From Halocalculus aciditolerans (GTDB lineage Archaea > Halobacteriota > Halobacteria > Halobacteriales > Halobacteriaceae): a stretch of 64,000 bases of DNA. The stretch's first letter is position 1. Each line of letters opens with the position of its first letter. The notes under the pieces are model-generated. The model was given only the letters and a program-made list of their open reading frames with translations. It was not told the DNA's origin and ran no database searches. The DNA lies in assembly GCF_014647475.1 (NCBI RefSeq), contig NZ_BMPG01000001.1, forward strand, positions 1,178,001 to 1,242,000. The letters run 5' to 3'. A program made the translations under genes and the position numbers. Positions 58,721-64,000 of this stretch are shown here, piece by piece.

Positions 58721-61315
58721 TTAGTCCCGCCGGCGGAGCGCGACGAGCGCCGCGCCGAGGAGTGCGACGAGCGCGACGGCGACGCCGAAGCCGGGCGACT
58801 GCGTCGACGTCGTCGTCTCACTCGACGTGGTCATCGTGGTCGTCGTCGAGTCGGCGTTCGACCCGTCGTCCGACGAAGCCGTCGTCGTCACCGTCGACGT
58901 GGTCGTGGCCGTCGTCGTGTTGTTCGAACTGGAGTCGGAGCCCGAACCCGAGTTCGAGCCGTCGTCGGAGCCGCTCGACCCGGAGTTGTTCGGGTTGGAG
59001 TTCCCGTCGTTCGAACTGGAGTCGTCGTCACCGTCGTCGGACGACCCGCTGTTGCCGCCGCTCGTGTCCTCGGCGTTCACGTCGAGGACCGCCGAGGCGT
59101 ACCCCGCGTCGATGGCGTTGTTGATTCCGACCTGCACGGTCGTCTCGCTCTCGCTGGACGGGTTCGTCACGCCGCTGTACTCGACGACGACTCGGTCGTC
59201 GGCGTCGACGGTGTGGCCGCTGACGGCGATGTCGATCCCGCCGTCGGACGTGGAGACCGAGTAGTCGGACGCGGCGACCGACGTCTCGGCGGTGCCGTCA
59301 CCGTTCGTATCGATGCCGACGGATTCCACGGTGAGCGAGTCGAGCGTGACGTCGCCCTCGTACTGGATTTCGATGCCGTCGAGGCGGTCGCTGTCGTCAC
59401 CGGGTGCGGCGGTCGCGGTCACCGTGTGCGTCGTCGTCGAACCCGGCGTGTCGTCCGCGGTGCTCAGAGACGCGTTAGCCGTCGACGTGTTCGCGTAGAC
59501 GCGAATCCACGTCGACGTTTCCGCGGCGCTCTCGCTGTTCACGTTGACGTTCGCGTCGTACGCTCCGGCGGTCGTCGGGCTCTGAACGTCGTGGTACTGC
59601 AGAGTCACTTCAGTGTTCGTCTCGAGGGCGTAACTCCCGTCGAACTCGAACGTGACTTTCGCCTCGATCGGATGCGTGACGGACGTCACGCTCAGCTCCT
59701 GGCCGTTCTCGGTGACGGCCTCGACGTCTTCAGCGTCGACCTGCGAGAGGTTGCCGTCGAACGTCGGCGACGTGTACCACTCCGCGTCTAACTCGTCGTA
59801 GGAGACCGTGACGCTGCTCAGGTCGTCGCCGCCCTGCGTCTGCCCGGGCGAGAACTCCGTGGTGTGCGTGGCGTTCCGCGCGGCGTCACCGCTGGCCGAG
59901 TGCACCGTCGCACGCAGCTGCGCCTCGCGGTAGTTGACGGTGTCGTACGCCGTCTTGCCCGAGGACTGCGGGTTCACCGTGACGCCGACTTCGGACGCGG
60001 TCGTTCCGGAGACGGTCGGGTTCTTCACGTCGTCGAAGGAGACGTGAATCTCGTCGCCCTCCTTGAGGTTGTAGTTCCCGGTGAAGCCGAGCGTCAACGT
60101 CTTCCCGTCGTCGCTCGCGTCGGCGCTCGATAAGTCACCGGTGGCGTTGACGATTTCGCCGCTCCGGTAGATCTCGACGTACTGGATGTCGCTCTGGTCG
60201 ACGCCAGCAACGTCAGCGGGATGAGACCCCGCGCCGTAGTTGATTTTGATGCCGTTCAGGGAGTCGCCGACGTTGTTCGCGCCGAGGTCGTGGACGTGGA
60301 CGTCGTGCGTCGTGTTCGCCCCGGAGTAGTGCGCGTACGGGTGGACGTGAGCGAGCGGGAGGTCCTCGATGTGGAGCGTGTCGCTCGCCGTCGTCGTCGT
60401 CTCACCGTTGAAGTACCCGGTCACGGCGACGCTGCCGGCGGACGCGGGGTTCTCCGCGTCGTAGGCGAGCACGACGGGCGTGTCCTGTGAGAGCTCGTGC
60501 GAGCCGTCGAAGGTGAACGTGAGCGCGCCGTTATCGTTCGTGACTTTCGACACGGAGAGCGACGTCTCACCGTCGTCCTTCTCGTAGTCCCCGTCCGCGT
60601 CGACGAAGGCGGCGTTCACGGCCGCGGCGTCGACGGCGGAGAGGTCACCGGAGTACTCGCTCCCGTAGTCGAGGGTGAAGGAGTCGAGCACCTCACCGGA
60701 GACCGGGGAGCCCGGCGTCGCGGCGACGCGGTGGGTCGCAGCGCGGTCATCGTCCGGCGGCGACGCCGTGACGTTCAGCTTGAGGTCTCGCTCCGTGACC
60801 TCGAATTTCACGGTCTCCTTCGCGGTGCTGCTGTCCTGGTTCAGCGTGACGTCGGTCTGGTAGTCACCGGCGCTCTTCGGGTTCTGGACGTCGTCGTACG
60901 TGACGTGGACGACGTCGTTCTTGTCGAGGGAGTAGCTCCCGCCGAAGGTGACCTTGAGCGTGTGTCCGTCGTTCGACTTTTTCACGCCGGTCAGGTCGTC
61001 CATCACGCTCTCGCGGGTGTCGTCGTCGTCGCGGACGATGTAGGCCTCGGTGACGTCGGATTGGTCGACGTTGCTCACGTCAGTCGCGGACGTACCAGAG
61101 CTGTAGTCGACGTAGACGCTGCCGAGCGAACTGCCGTCTTCGTCGGAGTCGACGGTCGCGGTGACGGCGTGGTTCGTGACGACGCCGGCCGTGGAGTCGT
61201 TCAGGGCGACGCCGGCGTTCGAGACGGCCGCGGCGGTGCCCGCGAAGGCGACGGTGCCGCCGACGGCGGCGAGCACGAGGAACGTCGACAGGACGACAGC
61301 ACGAACGCGTGTCAT
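58721..61315 (-). CDS. five-module PGF-CTERM surface protein
   Basis: 864 aa. Signal peptide (1-30), then five tandem modules of about 143-146 residues opening with a TxHxV-type strand at 48, 193, 336, 482 and 628. Each closes with a hydrophobic-x-Y/F-DxxxxNP motif (138-150, 281-294, 423-437, 569-583, 708-721). A Ser/Asp and Thr-rich stalk (750-838) and the PGF-CTERM tail SPGFGVAVALVALLGAALVA follow, nearly the same as in the protein at 243. It should be a long, glycosylated surface protein, anchored by archaeosortase. No enzymatic motif. A strong SD site (GGAGGAGGT) precedes ATG 61315. Confidence 0.85.
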   Translation of the reverse strand: MTRVRAVVLSTFLVLAAVGGTVAFAGTAAAVSNAGVALNDSTAGVVTNHAVTATVDSDEDGSSLGSVYVDYSSGTSATDVSNVDQSDVTEAYIVRDDDDTRESVMDDLTGVKKSNDGHTLKVTFGGSYSLDKNDVVHVTYDDVQNPKSAGDYQTDVTLNQDSSTAKETVKFEVTERDLKLNVTASPPDDDRAATHRVAATPGSPVSGEVLDSFTLDYGSEYSGDLSAVDAAAVNAAFVDADGDYEKDDGETSLSVSKVTNDNGALTFTFDGSHELSQDTPVVLAYDAENPASAGSVAVTGYFNGETTTTASDTLHIEDLPLAHVHPYAHYSGANTTHDVHVHDLGANNVGDSLNGIKINYGAGSHPADVAGVDQSDIQYVEIYRSGEIVNATGDLSSADASDDGKTLTLGFTGNYNLKEGDEIHVSFDDVKNPTVSGTTASEVGVTVNPQSSGKTAYDTVNYREAQLRATVHSASGDAARNATHTTEFSPGQTQGGDDLSSVTVSYDELDAEWYTSPTFDGNLSQVDAEDVEAVTENGQELSVTSVTHPIEAKVTFEFDGSYALETNTEVTLQYHDVQSPTTAGAYDANVNVNSESAAETSTWIRVYANTSTANASLSTADDTPGSTTTHTVTATAAPGDDSDRLDGIEIQYEGDVTLDSLTVESVGIDTNGDGTAETSVAASDYSVSTSDGGIDIAVSGHTVDADDRVVVEYSGVTNPSSESETTVQVGINNAIDAGYASAVLDVNAEDTSGGNSGSSDDGDDDSSSNDGNSNPNNSGSSGSDDGSNSGSGSDSSSNNTTTATTTSTVTTTASSDDGSNADSTTTTMTTSSETTTSTQSPGFGVAVALVALLGAALVALRRRD

Positions 61316-61320
61316 GTCAA

Positions 61321-61329
61321 ACCTCCTCC
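61321..61329 (-). promoter_or_regulatory. Shine-Dalgarno site of the five-module surface protein
   Basis: Minus strand GGAGGAGGT, five bases before ATG 61315. It is stronger than usual here and implies a real 5' leader, with a promoter in the AT-rich 61400-61440 region. Confidence 0.6.
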
Positions 61330-61451
61330 GTGGCCCGCTCCGGGGCTCTCTTCGGACTCTCTCGCTGTACTGTGTGCTATTGACTCTGTCATGTGTCACA
61401 TCGGAGAACGAATTCTCCGGTGTTAATAGTGATGGCCAACAGACTAGTCAG

Positions 61452-61484
61452 TGATAGTATACTTTTGGTATGTACTGATAGTAT
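61452..61484. promoter_or_regulatory. direct repeats TGATAGTAT in the surface-protein/thyX intergenic region
   Basis: TGATAGTAT occurs at 61452-61460 and again at 61476-61484 (24-bp spacing), in an AT-rich stretch shared by two divergent genes. Possible regulator sites or alternate promoters. No family can be assigned. Confidence 0.4.
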
Positions 61485-61543
61485 TTTGGGTCGGGTTCGG
61501 AAATTCGGAAACTTTTACGCCGGCACGCGGCCGACAACACGGT

Positions 61544-62287
61544 ATGCAAGTCGAACTCCTCGAAGCCACGTCGGACCCGGAGGAACTCGTCTGCCGCGCC
61601 GCTCGGAACGATTACATGTCAGAGTACGGTGGAGACATGGCCTTCGAGGACGTCATGGTGTCCGTCGAGGGCGACAGTTTAACCGAGAAGAAGGAGACCC
61701 TCATCGGCCACCTGCTCGCACACGGCCACTACGGCCCCTTCGAGCACGTGCAGGCGACCTTCCACGTGAAGGGCATCTCTCGCTCGTGCATGGCGCAGAT
61801 CACTCGCCACCGCCACGTCTCCTTCGACGTCCAGTCCATGCGGTACGTCGCCTTCGACGACGTCGACCCCGAGGACGTCACCGAGGGCGAGTTCGTCGTC
61901 ACGCCGCCCGCTGCCGACGACCCCGACTGGGTCGGCCGGAACCAGAAGACCGGGAGCGTCGACGAAGAGACGGTAGAGAAACGCCGCGAGGTCTTCGAGA
62001 ACTCCGTCCAGCAGTCCGTCCAGGACTACCAGGACCTCCTCGACCTCGGGATGGCCCCCGAGGACGCGCGCTTCGTCCTGCCCATCGGCACGAGCGTCAA
62101 CATGGTGATGAGCCTGAACGCCCGCATGCTCATGCACGTCGCCGACATGCGCGCCGCCGCCGACGCCCAGTGGGAGGTCCGCGAACTCACCGAATCCGTG
62201 CTCGACCTCGCCGGCGACTGGTGTCCCATCACCTTCGACTACTACGAGGAGAACATGAAGAACCGGAAGAACCGCCTCGCGCCGTAA
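61544..62287 (+). CDS. thyX: flavin-dependent thymidylate synthase
   Basis: 247 aa. The ThyX motif RHRHVSFDVQSMRY (88-101, RHRxxSxxxxSxR) is intact, as are HGHYGPFEHVQATFHVKG and the C-terminal VMSLNARMLMHVADMRAAADAQWEVREL. It makes dTMP from dUMP using methylene-folate and FADH2. No thyA is seen nearby. The folate-type cofactor connects it to folP/mptE at 8415-10368, although they are 50 kb apart. TATA-like ACTTTTACG about 28 nt upstream. Confidence 0.95.
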   Translation: MQVELLEATSDPEELVCRAARNDYMSEYGGDMAFEDVMVSVEGDSLTEKKETLIGHLLAHGHYGPFEHVQATFHVKGISRSCMAQITRHRHVSFDVQSMRYVAFDDVDPEDVTEGEFVVTPPAADDPDWVGRNQKTGSVDEETVEKRREVFENSVQQSVQDYQDLLDLGMAPEDARFVLPIGTSVNMVMSLNARMLMHVADMRAAADAQWEVRELTESVLDLAGDWCPITFDYYEENMKNRKNRLAP

Positions 62288-62307
62288 CGCACCGCACGCG
62301 CCGCCGT

Positions 62308-62694
62308 TCACTCCGCGTTGCTGTCCAGTCGCTGCGTCTCCACGAGGCCGTGGAGTTGGTCGAGGACGTCGGGGCTGAGCACGCCGGCGACGGCGTCGGC
62401 TTCCCGCTCCGGGTCGGGGACGTCGAGGACGTCGTCGAAGAACCGGCGGAGCACCTCGTACTCTTCCTCGGCGGCTCGCGCTTCGAGCACGCCCTCGGTG
62501 GTGAGTTGGACGCCCTGGTAGGCTTCGTAGTCGACGAGGCCGCGGGCTTCGAGTCGCTGAACGGTCTCGGTGGTCGTCGCGCGCGAGCGGTCGACGGCCG
62601 CCGAGAGATCGCCGGTCGAGACGCGCTCGCCCGGCTCGTCGGCGAGTTCGTAGAGCGCGCGCAGGTAGCGGGTCGCACCCGCCACGCTACGCAC
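62308..62694 (-). CDS. DtxR-family metal-dependent repressor
   Basis: 128 aa. The N-terminal winged HTH (AGATRYLRALYELADEPGERVS, then AVDRSRATTTETVQRLEARGLVDY) and a helical dimerisation/metal-binding part (LTTEGVLEARAAEEEYEVLRRFFDDVLDV) follow the short DtxR/SirR/IdeR layout without a C-terminal SH3-like domain. It should bind Fe(II) or Mn(II) and repress at TTAGG-n-CCTAA sites. Such sites occur at 62944-63054 upstream and in front of the iron operon at 133-231. Confidence 0.85.
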   Translation of the reverse strand: MRSVAGATRYLRALYELADEPGERVSTGDLSAAVDRSRATTTETVQRLEARGLVDYEAYQGVQLTTEGVLEARAAEEEYEVLRRFFDDVLDVPDPEREADAVAGVLSPDVLDQLHGLVETQRLDSNAE

Positions 62695-62727
62695 CGACGG
62701 TGAACACGCGACGATGGCCGAAAGCCG

Positions 62728-62835
62728 TCACTCCCCGCCCTCCGCGCTCTCCGTGTCGTCCTCGCTCTTCCCGCGCCCGCAGAGGCCGAGGAAGACGCCG
62801 GCCCAGAGCCGCGCGCGGCGCGAACGCCGTGGCAT
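62728..62835 (-). CDS. possible 35-residue small protein before the DtxR gene
   Basis: MPRRSRRARLWAGVFLGLCG and an acidic tail ESAEGGE: a basic N-terminus, one short hydrophobic segment, a Cys and an acidic end. It lies between the operators and the repressor gene on the same strand. Coding is uncertain; small membrane peptides are common in haloarchaea. Confidence 0.3.
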   Translation of the reverse strand: MPRRSRRARLWAGVFLGLCGRGKSEDDTESAEGGE

Positions 62836-62943
62836 CCTACGCGACACGCCTCCGACGGGCTCGCGCCGTCGAGCACTCACGCGCCGTCCGTCCGCACGGG
62901 CGTCCCGTCGCGCCGGTGGTCGATGCGTCACTGCACACGAGAG

Positions 62944-62957
62944 TTAGGCCGGCCTAA
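62944..62957. promoter_or_regulatory. DtxR-type operator 1 of the regulator locus
   Basis: TTAGGCCGGCCTAA, identical at all 14 bases to the palindrome at 133-146 in front of the iron operon 62 kb away. Confidence 0.75.
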
Positions 62958-62978
62958 ACCGTTAAACCTCTTTCGGAA

Positions 62979-62994
62979 TTTAGGCAAGCCTAAA
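62979..62994. promoter_or_regulatory. DtxR-type operator 2 of the regulator locus
   Basis: TTTAGGC-AA-GCCTAAA, perfect 7-bp arms. Centre 36 bp from operator 1, which would place the repressors on one DNA face cluster. Confidence 0.75.
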
Positions 62995-63038
62995 ACGTGC
63001 TTCTCGCGCGGGTGTCACGGCGACCCGAACGTTTTTGG

Positions 63039-63054
63039 TTTAGGTCTACCTAAA
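63039..63054. promoter_or_regulatory. DtxR-type operator 3, abutting the 63063 gene
   Basis: TTTAGGT-CT-ACCTAAA, perfect 7-bp arms, ending 8 nt before ATG 63063. It overlaps the expected core promoter of that leaderless gene. Confidence 0.72.
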
Positions 63055-63062
63055 GGCGGGTG

Positions 63063-63251
63063 ATGGCTTCCTCTCGCCGGACCGCACACCCCGACGACCC
63101 CGAAAACGACGACGCGCGCCCGAACCCGGACGCGACCGACTCGCCCACGGTCTACTGCCGAGAAATCCACACCGACCGCGCCGTCTTCACCGAAGACGGC
63201 AACGGCGACGGCTGGATCGCCACCGACCTCACCGTCACGCCCGAAGAATAG
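63063..63251 (+). CDS. small hypothetical protein under DtxR-type control
   Basis: 62 aa (MASSRRTAHPDDPENDDARP, then REIHTDRAVFTEDGNGDGWIA and DLTVTPEE). Acidic, cytoplasmic, no cysteine pair. No family recognised. The DtxR-type site just before the start and the Dps genes just downstream on the other strand suggest a role in iron or metal stress. ATG 63063 (GTG 63060 is an alternative). Confidence 0.6.
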   Translation: MASSRRTAHPDDPENDDARPNPDATDSPTVYCREIHTDRAVFTEDGNGDGWIATDLTVTPEE

Positions 63252-63257
63252 GTCTCC

Positions 63258-63815
63258 TTACTCTGTGCGGACGAGCGTGTCGTCCGCCAGCATCCGTTCG
63301 AGGACGTGTGCGTCCGCTTCGATAGTCCGCAGGTGCTCGCGGACGAGTTCCAGCGTCGCCTCGTCGCCGAGGTCGTCGGCGAGCGCGACGTGCTCGCGCA
63401 TGCTCGCGGCGAGCGTCGCGTACCCGTCGAGGTCGTTCGAGAGGGACGACCGGACGTCGTAGACGTCGCCCGCCTCGATGCCGAACGGCGCGTGCTGTCG
63501 AATCCCCATCGGGCCGTTCACGGGCACGCCACCGAGCGCGTGCACGCGAATCGCGAGGCCGTCCGTCATCTCCGCCAGCCGGTCCGCCGCGTCCTTCAGG
63601 AACTCGACGACCGGCCCGACCTCCCGGCCCTCCATCGTCCAGTAATGCTTGCGCACCTGATTGAACAGGATGTAGAGCCCGGAGAGGTCGGCGTTCAGCG
63701 CCTCGACGAGGCGCTCGGCTCGCTCCCGGTCGATGCGGAGCGCGTTCCCCTCGACGCTCCCCCACTCGCGGCGGAGCGCCTCCTCGCCGGGGTTGTGGAG
63801 GTGTGGCGCGCTCAT
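63258..63815 (-). CDS. dpsA: Dps-family ferritin-like protein, downstream copy
   Basis: 185 aa. Four-helix ferritin-like fold: YILFNQVRKHYWTMEGREV with the ferroxidase His/Asp region, VEFLKDAADRLAEMTDGLAIRV, HALGGVPVNG, then VRSSLSNDLDGYATLAASMREHVALADDLGDE. Dps dodecamers store Fe(III) and protect DNA from peroxide. Its ATG overlaps the TGA of a near-identical upstream copy (ATGA). It lies 7 nt past the end of the convergent small gene. Confidence 0.9.
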   Translation of the reverse strand: MSAPHLHNPGEEALRREWGSVEGNALRIDRERAERLVEALNADLSGLYILFNQVRKHYWTMEGREVGPVVEFLKDAADRLAEMTDGLAIRVHALGGVPVNGPMGIRQHAPFGIEAGDVYDVRSSLSNDLDGYATLAASMREHVALADDLGDEATLELVREHLRTIEADAHVLERMLADDTLVRTE

Positions 63816-64000
63816 CGCATCGCCTCCGTTCGAACGAGCGTGTCGTCCGCCAGCAGGTTCTCCAGCGTGTGCGCGTCCTCCTCGACCTCTTCGAGCTCCT
63901 CTTGGAGGAGTTCGCGCGTCGCCTCGTCGCCGACGTCGGCGGCGAGCGCGACGTGCTCGCGCATGCTCGCGGCGAGCGTCGCGTACGCCTCGAGGTCGCC
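63812..64000 (-). CDS. Dps-family protein, upstream copy (truncated by the window edge)
   Basis: The last 62 residues are visible: YATLAASMREHVALAADVGDEATRELLQEELEEVEEDAHTL-like sequence closing in LLADDTLVRTEAMR. It matches the end of the downstream Dps gene almost residue for residue. The stop overlaps the start of that gene, so both copies are read from one transcript. Start and promoter lie beyond the window. Confidence 0.82.
   Translation of the reverse strand, partial: GDLEAYATLAASMREHVALAADVGDEATRELLQEELEEVEEDAHTLENLLADDTLVRTEAMR

Overview
The window comes from a high-GC haloarchaeon (class Halobacteria). The evidence is the strongly acidic proteome, Tat/lipobox signal peptides, PGF-CTERM surface anchors, mostly leaderless genes with a TATA-like box about 27 nt before the start codon, archaeal pterin (MptE-type) and F420 enzymes, and an Orc1/Cdc6 initiator. 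The genus cannot be read from the sequence. No tRNA, rRNA, CRISPR array or transposase was seen.

Layout. 1-5350: an iron-uptake operon (PGF-CTERM helical surface protein, Tat lipoprotein, fused permease, ATPase) behind two DtxR-type palindromes. 5350-10370: Lrp/AsnC regulator, EamA exporter, MaoC hydratase, TrmJ-like methyltransferase, and the pterin genes folP and mptE. 10440-43400: a large surface-glycan/N-glycosylation region. It carries glycosyltransferases, GlmM, UDP-glucose dehydrogenase, predicted UDP-glucuronate 4-epimerase and UDP-glucuronate decarboxylase, a nucleotidyltransferase, a deacetylase, two tandem asparagine-synthase-like proteins, GNAT/FemAB-like transferases, a flippase, DUF1616 and polytopic membrane proteins, and two paralogous beta-helix proteins. 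One beta-helix gene lies behind a tail-fibre-like module. 43430-54600: general metabolism and stress genes (two predicted F420 enzymes, SDR, lactonase-like MBL, thioesterase, photolyase, NifU domain, UbiA, histidine kinase, superoxide dismutase, MBL hydrolase). 54600-58260: a probable replication origin with orc1, an AT-rich CTAG-bearing tract and a repeated 17-nt core with copy-specific complementary arms, next to a processive glycosyltransferase. 58250-62300: cupin, an 864-residue PGF-CTERM protein built from five tandem modules, and thyX. 62300-64000: a DtxR-family regulator, three DtxR-type palindromes, a small ORF and two overlapping Dps genes.

How it fits together. The palindromes at both ends have the same TTAGG-n-CCTAA design, so the regulator near the right end probably controls iron uptake at the left end, its own locus and perhaps Dps storage. 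The glycan region contains a plausible route UDP-Glc to UDP-GlcA to UDP-GalA and UDP-xylose, plus transferases, a flippase and possible amidation enzymes. No oligosaccharyltransferase (AglB) is present.

Most notable: the hairpin-armed repeats around orc1 with an orphan core 47 kb away; the five-module surface protein; the tail-module/beta-helix/lipoprotein cassette; the tandem amidotransferase-like pair; a membrane-anchored DHHA1-like protein; and mini-ORFs abutting or overlapping gene starts.
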